Part shown: positions 22,781 to 36,388 of the stretch, one piece after another | Layout of the letters: each line of letters starts with the position of its first letter | How positions within the stretch are numbered: position 1 is the first letter of the stretch | Assembly (NCBI GenBank): GCA_026874595.1 | Contig: CM049307.1 | Location: forward strand, 78,532,643 to 78,596,642 | Origin: Sipunculus nudus | Taxonomy: Eukaryota > Annelida > Sipuncula > Golfingiida > Sipunculidae | Direction of reading: 5' to 3' | DNA length: 64,000 nt | The notes under the pieces: generated by a model | What the model was told of the DNA's origin: nothing | The model's database searches: none | Seen by the model: the letters and a program-made list of their open reading frames with translations, nothing else | Translations under genes and position numbers: made by a program

Positions 22781-25270
22781 GGCCGGTAACCTCCACCAGA
22801 TAAAAAAACTAAAAACAGATAAAAAACAGTTGATCGGAAACTGATGATGCTCCGGAATAAACGCAGTTTTACATCTATCGGTGCAAGTCCGTGGGAAAGA
22901 AATAACTTTAGCCCAGGGTTGTTTTATTTTCATCAGTAAAATTAACCCAAAATTGTATATCCGGATTTTTCAGAAAATTTGCATAGGATTATTTTTAAAA
23001 CCGTATGAACCATCCATTCAATTTTAGAGGTGATCAGAATCAACATAATATATATTTTTCTTATACACCATTATGACAAATGAAGTATCCCTTTGCCCCC
23101 ATGTAGAAGCCGCCCATTCGTATGCATTTGTTATGCCACTCGCCAGGTGAAACCGGTCACTGAAGCGTGACAATGATTATACGTGAAAAGTGTACACTTT
23201 AATAATGACTGATAAGGAGATTCTTGTGGAGGTGTTTAGGCTCCGAGTCCAGAATCTAGTTTTATTATAGAATCCCTATCAGTTTTAAATGTACTGAAAA
23301 TCATAATATATTTCCTTGTTTCAAAGTCCCTGGAGATTGCGGATCCAACAAATGTGTTTGCATTCACCCAAACCCCATTCCCGAATTGAGTTTAGGGCTT
23401 TATTAAACAAACTTTTTTTTTAAATAACCCGTAATTTGGATGAACTATTGAAACCATGGTTAAGATGGAATGGTATTTATGAATGTATTGAAAACAACAT
23501 ACCTGCAAACCCATAAAAAGTCAAACGGTGGTCGTGTAACTGCTCGTTGTGTCCAAACTGAAAAGCCCTTTCACTGAAAGGGAAATCATGTGGTCTTTGT
23601 TTTGAATTCAGAAGCTTGACCTACTGTTGAGGGAATTATTTGGAACATGGGGATTGGAGTGGACCTGTGACCGCGAATTGAGCAATACGCTCTTTGGACA
23701 GTGAGCCCGAAATGTAGGAAAATCCCTAGGGGGCCTCCTGAAAGAACGTGAAAGGCATGGAGGACCTTAATACACAAGATAAACGGGGCGCCTATTGGAA
23801 GAATAATCCCTAATCCCACAAAACAAAACAAACGCGCCATAGAAGCGCGCACCACATTTACGTGTACCGAATTGTGAAGGCCAAATCAGAACGGAAGCAG
23901 GTGAACCATTATTCAGAAAAAAAATCTGTGTAATAATTATATAGATAATATTATGACGAAGAACAACAACAATAATAGTATTTTTCTTTATAATTACATA
24001 CATTGCATTACATATAAAATTAACAGCTTAACACGTTACAATGGGTTACGGCACTGTGGCAGGCTAAGTATAAAGGAAACCAACGCTGGCAATTTTAATA
24101 TTTTCAAAAGTTTGATAACATATATTTAGATCAAAACCTATAGTTTTACACACCTTCGTATATACAGACACACAAGTACGTATCTCCCCATTGGGCTTAC
24201 TCTTGTAATAATTATAAACTAGCGTCAAGGTAGGACCAAACACAGATAAAGTCAGATAAAATTTCAGTGATACAGTATCTGCAGTATTTATTTTTCTACA
24301 TGATATAATTATCAAAACTTTTATTCAGTTATAAAATTCCTACAAAATAGGCTTTCAATTTTCATACCATACATGGGATCGGAACACCCGTACCCCCCCC
24401 CCCCCCCCCAACCCTCCATCGAGTGCACATGTTCTGAATACACATTGTTGTATTATTAAATCCACCATGGCGTATTACGCCTCAATATACGCCACGTGTA
24501 TGAGGACTTCTGGTAAGCCATGTTGTAAGACGCTGAAATGATTATTATTATTATTAGAATTAGTAGTAGTCGTATACAAACCAATTCAAATGGAAAACAA
24601 AACTTTAAAGGGTGTCTATATACCATGCTCATACTTTTATGTATGTTAAGAAGAATAAATTGGATACGCCCCTAAAATTTTTGTAGACATAAACATTTCT
24701 ATCTAAATGATTTAATTCTCTGCCATGACTTCCGCCGTCCACATGGAATATTTTAATTTTTTCAGGTTCTGCATAATACATTCTTGGATAATTCGAGGAT
24801 AACATCAATTATAACGAAGTATTGCTTAAACTTGCATTAATATATACATATTGTTTTAATGTTGATTATTGCTTTTGGAAGTTTACGTTTGTCTCCATTT
24901 TATAACTGGGTAAACAATGTTTTGATCAATAATAAATTAACTGTTTAAGCTGGTCCCTTGCGCATACTCCTTTCCATGCATGTTATCATAATGAGAGATA
25001 ATTGAAAGGGCGTAAAAGCTAGTGGTAGGATAATTGCACTGGATCCTCCACTGGTTCCGGAGTGATTATTCTACAATATAGCAGATACGATATTAATATA
25101 CTAACAAACCATGAATATTCCATAGTAGCCTCCTTGCTGTAAATTATTAAATTTGCTCAAATTTGTTCTGATCACACTTCTTGAATGACGGATCAGACGT
25201 GTCGCCACAGTCGTCACTTTACACATTATTTCGCATAACCTTGACTGACTGGGTAGAGATTTAAAAGCCG
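22781..25270. other. No gene seen
   Basis: AT-rich intergenic sequence with a C run at about 24391-24408 and no supported gene or repeat family. Confidence 0.4.
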
Positions 25271-25271
25271 G

Positions 25272-25273
<2 letters not shown>

Positions 25274-25326
<53 letters not shown>
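25274..25326. repeat. (TA)n microsatellite
   Basis: Uninterrupted TA repeat. Confidence 0.9.
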
Positions 25327-25329
<3 letters not shown>

Positions 25330-25755
25330 TATATATACTGCTTAGTCGCTTGTAAGCAATTTTCTCCCTGAGGTCTTTAAAAGTTTAAAGGTATTTGTCT
25401 GAAGAAATTCCATTGACTCTAGAAGCAAAGGCTAATTGAATTATGCCAGCACATATTAAATATATATAAAAGTGTATGTGTAAGTTAAATACGCTGACCA
25501 CCGGGAAACACATCCTGTCGTGCATATTTTTTGCTCTATACAGGGACACGAGGTGCGATTTGGCAGAAGCAAAAGAAGGACCTTGTCTTTTTCCCGAGCA
25601 AACCAATATTGGTCCAGCCGTGCTGGCCTTGTTGAAATCGACAATGAAATCTACAAGCACCGAAAAAGAACTCGAGAACAAAACGAGTCACCATACCATT
25701 GTGACGTCACGTGATAAACCCCCACCTGGCTGTGAAATATATTGACAATAGATTC

Positions 25756-26850
25756 TTCAAGCTATGGGTCTCGTAAGTACCCCCCCCCCCCCCACCCCAG
25801 AATTATCAACAATTGATACAAAAGCTCAAGTATCTGAATAACTACTGCATTGTTCACCATGATTCTTTGTATGAATAATGATCTTGGAGTGTTTCAACAG
25901 TTCCTTCAAACTGGTGGCGACACCTGTATTTTTTTTAATTTTTACAATTTTTTTTTTAATTTTTTACACCTTCAAATAATCTCTCATCTGTAAACAGGGC
26001 CCAAATTGTATCCACTGGACCTGGAATCTTCTCACTTGACATCAAAGGAGGTCTATGAAAAGTCTCTGTTGAAACCTGATATTCGGTCTCTGTTTCCTAT
26101 ATCCTCTGAGCTATTTGGCTCGTAAGTACCCCTCAGAATAATTAAAACTTTGATACAAAAGCTTGAGTATCTGAATACCTAATGCATTGATCACCATGAT
26201 TTTTTGCATGAATATTGTTAATGGAGTGTTCCAGCAGTTCCTGCTAACTGGAGGCGCCACCTGTGTTTTTTTTTTATAATTTTTACAATTTTTTTTCTCT
26301 TTTTTTGATACCTTCGAAGAAGCTGTCATCTGTTAACAGGGCACAAATTGTAACCGCTGGACCTGGAATCTTCTTTCTTAACATCAAAGGATGTCCATAA
26401 AAAGTCTCTGTGGAAACCTGGTATTAGGTCTCTATTACTTATATCCTCCAGCTCTGGGGCTTGTAAGTACCCCTCAGAATAATCAAAATTTTGATACAAG
26501 CGCTCAAGTATCTGAATAACTAATGCATTGATCACCATGATTCTTTGCCCGAATATTGATCAAGGAGTCATCCATCAGTTCCTCCAAACTAGTGGCGCCA
26601 TGTCTATTCTGATAATTTTTTTTTTTTCGATTTTATTTTGTCTATTTTTAATACCTTTAAAGAAGCTGTCATTTGTTAACAGGGCACAAATCGTAACCGC
26701 ATGACCACGAATCTTTTAACTTGACATCAAAGGAGGTCCATGAAAACTCTCCATGGATATCTGAAATTAGGTCTGTGTTACCCATATCCTCCAAGTTATG
26801 GGTCTTGTACGTACCCCCCCCCCCAGAATAATTAAAATGTAATACAAAAA
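25756..26850. repeat. Tandem satellite, about 345-bp unit, three units plus part
   Basis: The anchor (C/T)(T/C)(C/T)GTAAGTACCCC recurs at about 25771, 26120, 26461 and 26805, giving periods of about 349, 341 and 345 bp. Each unit also holds ATCACCATGATT, AGTTCCT(C/T)CAAACT, a GGTGGCG(C/A)CACCTG core, a T-rich run, then GGGC(A/C)CAAAT and CTTGACATCAAAGGAGGTC. Units differ by many substitutions, so the array is old. Small minus-strand ORFs with shared peptide MVINAL arise from the unit repetition and are not evidence of a gene. Confidence 0.85.
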
Positions 26851-26929
26851 AATGCTTTAGTTTCCAGAGAACTCCTTTGAGACCCTTTGTCAGATCTTTC
26901 TGAAACCCAGCATAGTTGTTCCTTCACCT

Positions 26930-27600
26930 ATGTTGTTGTGCCTAACAAAGACAGGTGGCACCACCAGCAAACTTTTTTGTGCAGTACGAATCTGGGTATA
27001 TTTTAGATAACAGCCCATATCTCAGAGGTGGCTGAATGTATTGTGCTGAAAGTCTGCATGTCTATAGACCTTGGATCTCTCTATCTCATAATTGCGACTG
27101 GTGGCGCCACCTACAATACTTTTAGCGTAGTGTCCATTTGTGCATTTGCTATCTGTTCGTCTTAGTGGTTCTTCAATGGTTTGGGTTGATATGTGCATGT
27201 TCATGGATCCTCAACACCTACATCTCGTAAACAAGACTGGTGGAGCCACCTGCAATCATTTTCCTGTGGCGTCCATCCATACAAGCCAGACAGGTGGCGC
27301 CACCTACTTTCCTGGTTTTGTAGAATAAAAAATGCACTTTTCTCACTAGTTATTTGCCGTAGTGGCCTGAATTGGTGCATACCCATAGATCTTGGACTCC
27401 TCCATATTGTACTCAAGACTGGTGGTGCCATCTGCAAAGTTTTCATGTGGCGTCTATCCATACAGATTTTTTGGGTGAAAACTGCTCATATTTTAGAAGT
27501 GGTGCAAGGTATTGGTCTGAAATTTGGCATGTCAATCCGTCTTGGAGAGTTTTCTCATAAACCAGACATTTCAAAGGACTCTTCACAAAATTCATGATTT
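26930..27600. repeat. Degenerate continuation array carrying the GGTGGCGCCACC core
   Basis: The core recurs as ACTGGTGGCGCCACCT-like sequence at about 26950, 27097, 27235, 27290 and 27418. Around it there are shared blocks such as GTGGCGTC(C/T)ATCCATACA and CAT(A/G)GA(C/T)CTTGGA. Spacing is irregular (55-185 bp), unlike the ordered 345-bp array to the left. Confidence 0.6.
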
Positions 27601-28169
27601 TTTTGGCACTCTGGCAACCGTTTTGCTCATTGTTTAACATTCTTTGAATTCATTTGAGCGTCATGGCCCATGGGCCACTAGTTTTAAATTATATAATGAT
27701 AATTGTGAAAAAAAAAGTTATCGTATGTTCGACATGTAAGTATACCATCCATATTCATTTCTGTGTTGCTTTTCTCTGATTTTATAACTATAGGGTCTCT
27801 CATATTTAATATATAGCTTTAATGAGTATTAATTTAGTTAAGAATTAAACAATATTACATAGATTAATAATTTTTATGTAGAACTTAAAGAATTGAATGA
27901 GATAGCGAATATTAATTTCAATTGTAACTGACAAAACAGAAAATATTCTTTGACCTTTATCACTTCTAAAAAGGTTTACATAAATATCGTAAACTCACCT
28001 TGCAACACCATTCGCAAATTTGAAAAGATATATTGACCGGGACAAATAAAAAAAGATACAAAGTCAATTCTGTTTTGAGTTGATATTGATGTCTGTTGTT
28101 TTTAATTCGAATAACAATCATTAGAGTGTATACCTCCGCCAGCATATTGTTTTCGCTCTTAATCTTTAT

Positions 28170-28265
28170 ATAATAATAATAATTATTATTATTATAATAA
28201 TAATAATAATTACAATAATAATTATAATAATAACAATATAATTATTATTAATAATAATAATATAA
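28170..28265. repeat. (TAA/TTA)n trinucleotide-rich tract
   Basis: Alternating ATT and AAT repeats that could form hairpins. Confidence 0.8.
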
Positions 28266-28569
28266 ATATAGACAGTTATAAATTGAACCCTTCACCCAAT
28301 CAGACATGTATACATAAGAATATAATGAGATATTTATTCATATAAAAATTCATATACATTTTTTGTTTTGTAATGTATTACACATTTCTTTAATATTTGA
28401 ATTATGAAGCTTACAATTGAATGCATACTTAAAATTTAAGATATTTGTAAGTTGGTTAATTGCTCGGAGAAGGTTGATTAGTTAGGTAACAGAGTGATAC
28501 GCGCAGTTATGCTTGTAATACCGCTCATCCGGTGTATACATTGTATATCGTGTGAGGTGCCTGTGGTCT

Positions 28570-28960
28570 CACAGTAGTCAATCTGAGGGAAGATATTCCA
28601 TGGCAATTGCTACAAAAGTTCTTGAGATAATGTTTGCGAAAAGAATTCCAAAAGTGTTGTGTTGTGGCCACGCTGTTTTTGCGACAGGTATGACATTCGA
28701 CAGCACACGTCTTTTTTCAGGAGTGTCAATCATCGGTAAAATTTTCTTGGTAATCACTTGAATGCTTCTTGTGATAAGGCGCGCGAAAGAACGTCCAGGG
28801 TCGCTGCATGGCAGTAATATTGTATTTCCGATGGGTGTGATATTTGAAAGAACTAAAACCTTCATAGACAATCATCCTGATAATTATCCCTGTAAGTTTG
28901 AGAAAGATCAAATGTATTCTGAAATTCTACGTGCGAAAAAAAGTATTACTGACGGATGGA
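28570..28960 (-). repeat. Diverged tandem repeat of about 150 bp with an open frame on the minus strand
   Basis: Blocks beginning CTTG(A/T)GATAA...GCGAAA recur near 28617 and 28765, and partly near 28919, a period of about 150 bp. On the minus strand one frame is open for 97 codons (28578-28871) and encodes two related peptides, VLVLSNITPIGNT... and RRVLSNVIPVAKT.... On the plus strand another frame runs 28552-28974 with one TGA (28759-28761). I recognise no family. It may be a satellite, or a fragment of a repetitive protein gene. Confidence 0.5.
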
Positions 28961-29215
28961 CGAACCTGATATGAATTTTAAAACGTTTACAACTAAGTTT
29001 GATATTTAATATTTAATTTTGTATTTACATATTATTTTGATTTGCAGGTTTCGTATTTGTGTCAGACAAAGTGGAAACTAAAATAGATTTAAAAAACCTT
29101 AAGCATAAACCCGGGTAGAGTAATGTATACGCACAAATCTTATATTAAACAAAACTCATTGATGAGGCTGCCGAACGAAGTCGTCCTTGATTTTTCATTC
29201 TAGTTTCGTTGAGCA

Positions 29216-29523
29216 CAGGGGCGTCAATGTAGGGGGGTGGGATTAGGGGTATATATACCCCCCACGTTTTGGCAATGGGGGATGGTCAATATAATCATCC
29301 CCCCTACTTTTCAGAGAATTATATTATAATATTGGAAATGAAATATATAAATAAAAGAATTAAAGACTTTGGATCTATTTACTAAAAATGTTATGTCTAA
29401 ACCTTGCTTAGAATTCACAAAATAACTTATTTTCTAAATTATAATAATTATTTGAAATATGATTAAGTATATATATATATAAATATATATATATAGTTGA
29501 ATATATCACTCAGAGACGCTGAA

Positions 29524-29590
<67 letters not shown>

Positions 29591-29630
29591 AAGTCATCCA
29601 CACACCCTGGAAGAAATATTGACGCCACTG
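29216..29630. mobile_element. hAT-type MITE, 415 bp, with perfect 8-bp target duplication
   Basis: Left end CAGGGGCGTCAATGT and right end (inverted) CAGTGGCGTCAATAT are flanked by identical GTTGAGCA at 29208-29215 and 29631-29638. An 8-bp duplication is the hallmark of hAT transposition. G-rich and C-rich patches sit next to the ends. The interior includes a (TA)n tract at 29530-29588. No coding capacity. Confidence 0.88.
29530..29588. repeat. (TA)n microsatellite inside the MITE
   Basis: Pure TA repeat located between the MITE interior and its right TIR. Confidence 0.9.
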
Positions 29631-30719
29631 GTTGAGCATTTCTTACATTGAACGTTACCAGCAACCAAATTAACACGGATCCGGGTGCACAGAAAATACA
29701 ACCGCTTGTTGAAATTTCATATAATATACGCTTTCCATTGATTAAGTAAGAGAAGAGAATACTATTTTCAATGTTAAAATTTCATAAATGTACCCTTATT
29801 CTTTACACAAAAACTTTTAGTCACATAGCCCTAGAGCTGCCCTGGTCACGGCTGATTGATTGCCGCTAGGGATTTCTAACAAGATGATTGTGCACAGTGA
29901 AAAATCAGTTCTGACCAATCACAGACAAGTTCGTGGAGAGCGAAGTGTTAACACAACTTAACACAGACAGCCAGGACAATTCACACCTGATCCTGGCTAA
30001 GCGGCATAAAAATAGGTAAGCTGAAGATATCAATTTATGAAATCTTTACAATTTTGTATCTGGTCTATCTTTTCTAAAATCATTTAAATTTGCTAGGGCT
30101 ATCTACCTTTAGTAAATCCCACTATTAATCGCATTGCGTTCATCACGTCCGTTTTAATCGCATTCGAAATAGGGTCTAGAACCTTGCGGCAACACATGAC
30201 ACGAAAAGAACACTGGTGAAAGTTATCATGAAATTGGTATTGGTGCAAAGAAATTGTGAAATTTGTGGTAGGATCTAAATATTGGACAGTTTTATTCATA
30301 TTCTTCTTGCCCTGTAGAGGTGGTCGAGGGTATTGCAATGATTTTTTTCTATGTTAACCCAACGTGCCGGTCTCTACACGGTCTTGGTCCACGAAGATTG
30401 TGTGTGGTGTAGATCTGCAAGCCCGATGTTAGTTTAAAATGTAGCTCTCCGTTCAGTCCCCAGATGGCAGCACAATGTATGACAGTGCATTCCAACAAAG
30501 GGAACGAGGGTCAAAAGCCTGCATCACGTTCAGTTTGTTTTCAGAACTGTTGAATAGTCAGTTTGAAAGTGAAGTTATGTGCACATGCATATGTTATTAT
30601 CTGTTTAATGATCGTTTTTTTTTTAATGAGGATTTGCATTTTTTTCGCTCCCAGGAATGTCTCAGTGAGTGAAACATTTTATTACTTGCCGGAAATCTTC
30701 GATTTCGCCAAGCAGGTTG

Positions 30720-32815
30720 GTCAGTTGCGTATGTTTGTCTGTGTGTTTGTTTGTCTGTGTGCGCTCTACAGTTGGTAGACAATCATAATTCCTGGTTATT
30801 ATTTTTGGTCAAAATATGTCAAAGGTTAAGTTCATCAAAACGGATTTATCTTCATATCTTTGTCACTATTAATCGTATCTAATTCAACAATAGCTCATTT
30901 CTTAGTCATTCCATGGTCTTTCATCTGGTGTGTGGCTGCTTCAAATCTGAGTAACCATGGTTACGCATTGGGGGAGAATTCATAATATTCGATCTAATTT
31001 TTCTAATTTTGCTATTTTCAAAGCTACAGGGGTTTAGTGTTTTTCATCTGGTAGCATTAAATGAGTCCTGAGATTTGAGTACAAGTCTCCCAATATCTCG
31101 CAATATATCTCGTCAAACGAGATTTCGCGAGATACCATTAAGTGATACCCTAGAGACCACAGTTTCGCAGGAATATTTTTCAAACCGGTACATCTTTTCT
31201 CTTTCACTTATATCTCGAAATTGATTTTCTATTTTCGGAAAATAGCCGCTATGAGGCGCTGCATTCAAAACACTACAATATGTCATTTTTTGGCCATATC
31301 TAAAAATCTATAAGCCTTACCTACATAAAATATAGCTCATTTTGCTCCTCTTTACCTTCCCCACATCTTTTGTCTGGTCATCTGTTATTTCAGATGTGTC
31401 ACTTTGTCAGTTTGTCTGTCCGTTTGTCAGTAGTCCTCAATTTCGCCTGCTGGTTGTTGGGTTTTACAATTAGCAATCTACGGGCCACAGTTTAGCAGGA
31501 ATCCTTTTGAAACTTGTACTTCTTATGTTCTACACGAATATCTCGAAAGGCATTTTTCATTTTCGGGATATGACCGCTAGGGTCGCTGCACACGAACCTC
31601 CACAACATATATCATTTTGGCCATATCTCCGAAAATTTAAAACATAATTAAATAAACTATAGCTCAATTTTCCCCTGGGTCTTTTCAGTAACTTTGTTAA
31701 TTTATCTGGTCTCAATCCTGGTTCACTTTGTCAGCATGTCTGTCTGTTTGTCGGTTGTCCTTCATTTCTCCTGCTTGTTGGTTGTGTCTCACATATAGCA
31801 TTCTACCGGCAACATTTCTGCAGGAATCCTTTTGAAATTCGTACACCATATGTCTGTATTAATATCTTGAAAGTGATTTTTCATTTTTCTTATATGGCCA
31901 CTGGGGGCGCTGCACTCGAATATCCACAATATATATAACTTTGTCCATATCTCTAAAATTATGCACGTTAATTACATGAACTTTAGCTTATTTTCTTCCT
32001 CTAGGTCTTCTTCATTACCTGGTCAGGTCATCTTGTCTCAACCGTGTGTCACATTGTTAGTATATCCGTCTGTTTGTCACTTTTCCTCTAATCTGCTTGA
32101 TGGTTCTTGCGTATTACTTATATAGCATTCTACAGGCTACTGTTTTGCAGGAATCGTTTTTTAACTGGTACATCTGGTCTTTACCATATCTCAAAATAGA
32201 TATTTTCCGGATATGAGCGCTAGGGTGCGCTGCACTCGAACGTCCCCGACAGATCATTTTAAGGCCATTTCTCAAAAATTATAAAATTCAATTACATATA
32301 TTATAGCTAATGTTCTTCCTCTGAGTCTTCTCCACAACCCGGAAAAGTCATCTGGTCTCAATTTTGTGTCATTTTGTCAGTTATCTGCTTGTCAGCTGTC
32401 TAAATTGCCTATTCTTGCTGGTTTATGAGTCTTACATATAACATTCTTCAGTCCTCAGTTTTTGCTGGAATCACTTTGAGACTTTCATATATCATATGTC
32501 TTAAAAATTTCTGTGATTTCTATTTGTATTGTCTAAATAGGTCATCAAAACACGTCAAAATCTTATTTCCCTCATAACTCTGACAATATTGGTCCTATCT
32601 TCACAAACAATGGCTCATTTTCTTTTTTCTTGCTCACACATCTGCCTCTTTCAAGGTCAAGGTGATCAAAACATATCAGAATTTATAACCTTGTTTATAT
32701 TGGTCCTATCTTCACAACCTAAGGCTTATTTCTTCAGCTTTGTCATTGATCATTCATCTGACTAACTTTACGTCATTTCCGGCAAGCGCGTGACCTCTGG
32801 TCTTCTAGTTTTTAT
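30720..32815. repeat. Diverged tandem array, about 320-bp unit
   Basis: The phrase GCGCTGCA or GTCGCTGCAC recurs at about 31257, 31573, 31906 and 32225 (periods 316-333 bp). Each unit also has GG-CATATCTC/CCATATCT, TATAGCTCATTTT, TTTGTCTGTC(C/T)GTTTGTC and CAGGAATCCTTTTGAAA, in the same order. Degenerate half-units at both ends carry CAAAACNNNTCAAAAT and TTGGTCCTATCTTCACAA. No ORF or promoter is evident. Confidence 0.8.
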
Positions 32816-33230
32816 ATCAGTTCGTTTACATTTCTTCCGAGCCTCCCCCGTAACAGTCAAATTTCACATTAACTTACAATGCAACATTTTTTTAGTCTGT
32901 TTTCAAAAGAGAATATGTATTCTATATCTTGCATCGTTTTCATAATAAAGACTTATCCTTATATAACTGAATTTTTTATCCCTGAAAGTAATTTTACGTA
33001 GTACCCTATACGAAGCAGAATCATGATTCCACGGTAAGAAATAAAAAGTATTTACATATAATGCCATATATTCAATAAGAAAGACTTACCTTTCTAGAGT
33101 AGCTCTTTTTATATCATCTAAAATGATTTTACAAATTCTACCATTTGTTTATAAAGCGCTCTTGATAACGATGGGTGGAATCAGCGATAAATAAATGGAA
33201 TACATTTATTAATAATGCAGTTCGTTTCAG

Positions 33231-33533
33231 ACATGTCTAATAGAACGAACTTCCAACTGAGAGAATTTAAAAATGCTATACTGTACAACAAGTTGGACAA
33301 GGTCCGTGAAATGATGAGTAACGGATTTTCTCCCAATACGATCCTCCATGATCCGAGCCGGAAGCTCGGACTTCATGTAGCGGCCAAAGCAGGGAACGAC
33401 GATATGGTCAAGCTGCTGATAGGCTTCGGGGCAGTGTCCTACAACATCGGAACATACCCGGACAAACAGGACCCGCTCCACGTAGCCAGCTCATGGGGTC
33501 ACGTGGACGTAGTCAGGATACTTTTGAAACACG
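33231..33533 (+). CDS. ASB-like gene, exon 1 of coding region
   Basis: Bounded by acceptor TTTCAG and donor G|GTAGGT, ends in phase 1. Encodes residues 1-100, with about two and a half ankyrin repeats. The frame stays open beyond the donor into the intron, which is why an unspliced 218-codon ORF appears. Confidence 0.8.
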
Positions 33534-36314
33534 GTAGGTGGGAGCACTTTATCCGGAAAATGATAAGTACGTTAAAGGAACATAATCAGAAACAATATCA
33601 TACCTGTTCTTTCACACTATCAGTTCAGTTTTGCTTTAAACAAACGTTTCTCAGGAAAACCATCAAAGCACACAGTCTTAATACCTCACATTCATCTGTT
33701 TTGAACCTTATTATTGTTCTGCGTGTGAGCAAATACTCTTTGTTTACCATAACAAGGCCGCGTGACGATGGATCCGATTTTGCGCTTGCTCGACAGATCT
33801 CAAACAAGGGAAAGTCCGAACTAGTCTATACATTGACTTTCATGTCCTCTGATATATCTCTGCGGGATTGACAATACGCGCATTTAGATTCTATCGCAAC
33901 AGAATTGTATGGTAGGTACAGAAGCATCAGCTTCAATGGTACCGTGTGACCAAGTGTTTTCCATTGCAAGAAGAGATGCATCAGCAAGCGGGACTATGTA
34001 TGATATTTGTTTGGGCAAAGTCAGTTAAGCCATCTCCTTATTGACAGGCGTTGTGACCCGGGCGATGTTTCTGCTGACGCCAGTAATCACGCCCGCTCCA
34101 CTCTTTTGAACACTCGTTTACAACATAAAGCCAAGGTTTCAAGCAATAACGTGGCATTTACCAACAATTATTTCAAAGCGAAAACGCTATTTATTTTTCG
34201 TTTTAATTCAACATTCTAAATAGGTGATCGGGCCCCTTTAACAGGACACATTATGTGTTTGACCTAGATATTATAATATAATCACAAGAACGTATATAAA
34301 TGTACACAAATCCGCAATTTGTGTCGTGGTCTTCGATAGTATGTCAGGTTCAGCATGAGTCATGGCCAATGAACCACTTGTTTGAGTATGAACATTCGTT
34401 TGCCTAACGTGGCAAAAATATTGAAGTGGTTCACTTTAATTTCTGCACGGAAGCGCCGTAGCATTGTCAAAGTGGACCAGCATGATGTCACTTTTAAGTG
34501 CTGAGAAATAAAATGCCATTTAATGCACGTGATAAGGTGTGTTTGAAAATTGTGTTAATAATATACTGTCTGATGGTAATGACTCTGTGGTTTGTTTCTT
34601 GTGTTTTTAACAGGTGCGTTAACTTGTCAAAAAAATGCGGCAGGGAACACGGCTATTCACCTGGCTGCTATGGGTGATCACGGTGAAGTCATCCGGGAAT
34701 TACTGACACAGTACAGATGGACGGTACCTTAGATTTTTAAACGTAATTTTTGTTTTCGTTGAGTGTTTTTTTTTTCTTTTTTTTTTAATCAAAATACTGA
34801 TACAAAATACTTTAAGGCTAGTGAACATGGCTAGTGAACTATTTATCATAGGATTCTTTTTTTGTATGGCTATCTTCTCCGAGATTTATGTAACCTTCCT
34901 GTAAATTAATAAATATCTACAATTTGATCACGACTGGCCCGTAAATATAAAAGCATCGCCCGCCCGCTCCATATTTTGTACCATAGCCCGTTGAACCAAT
35001 TAAATATAATTGCATGGCCTTAAATCCTGATCAGTGAATACCCCTGTCCTGGGGGCGGAAAATATTTATTTTTGAATCTAGACATTACAGCACAGTACGG
35101 TCGAGTGATTGTTTGTTTGTTAATTGATTTTAAAATAAAATTGATATCTTAGGAATTTAACATCGTTCGGCGAAAAAAAAATATCGGCAATTGGTCGTTT
35201 GACAGATAAAGCGAGATGATACCGATTTTGTTACATTTAAATCATTGTGATGTCAATCCAGATTTCCTCTATATTATATTGAATAAAATATATATTTTTG
35301 TAACATTTGAATTACATTTTAAGTATATGCAAAATATGTTGGATATTTATATATGACCGTTTTAATTTGAGCAAGGATAATGCATCTTTTTTAAATAAAA
35401 AATTACAGTTTAGTGTCCTAGCTCATGGTTTTGAATCAATATTATTTACATATATTACACATGTAAAATACATCATAGACACCTGCTTATACATAATTTC
35501 GGTTTTAGACTGAAATTAGGCAGGCTGCCGGTCGGACGGCGCTCCACCTGGCGGTGAGTATGCGAAATAGGAAGGCGACGGAAGCGCTGGTTGCTTGCGG
35601 GGCAGATCCGTTTCAGAAGGACCCGAAGAGAAAGTGTTCCGCCCTGGACAGCGTCATACTTCAAAACGACCCAAAAAACCTTCCGTATAATCATAGAAAA
35701 TATGGACAAGTCAAAGGTATGTGGCAGTGTCCTCATAAATGCTTTAAGCATGTCCTTAGCAATAAAGAACGTACTTAAAACAAACAATTTCAGGTGACGC
35801 TGTGACTATTAATAATCATAACAATTTGACTCTCATATCATTGGTAACTTTTCCTCAGAGCATGAAAAGTAAATCAATTTTTAAATTTCAAGTCTTATTT
35901 AAATCAAGTTTTTTTACCTGTCTTGTGGGTTCCAAACGATCCCCTTCCATACCATTGTATGCAAGTCAGGAAATTTTACGAGTTTAAATAGAATATGCAA
36001 TGGACCCTGTGCCGTCGGAGTGCCGGGAATTCTGTTTGTTAGCCTGTGAAGGAGGCAAGGTCGGCGTGCTGTCAGAAAAAAAAGAAAAGTAACAACTAAA
36101 GCTCCGGGCAGTTCTCGCTGAGCTGGTATCCGCTTTACTGGCAATGGATACATTGCTACGATAACAATGTCATAATAGGTCAATGTAAAGTGAACGAAGT
36201 GGAATATCATAATAGGTCAATGAAGCGCCAACAAAACAGTACCGTAAGATAACCTATTAATTAATAAAAGTAGGAGCAACCCGGCTTCATCCCATAGTCC
36301 ATGTAAGCAATGCA

Positions 36315-36388
<74 letters not shown>

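Noticed and set aside
25756-32815. CRISPR-like arrays
   Set aside because: Units are 150-350 bp, diverged and without short identical repeats or spacers; this is animal satellite DNA.
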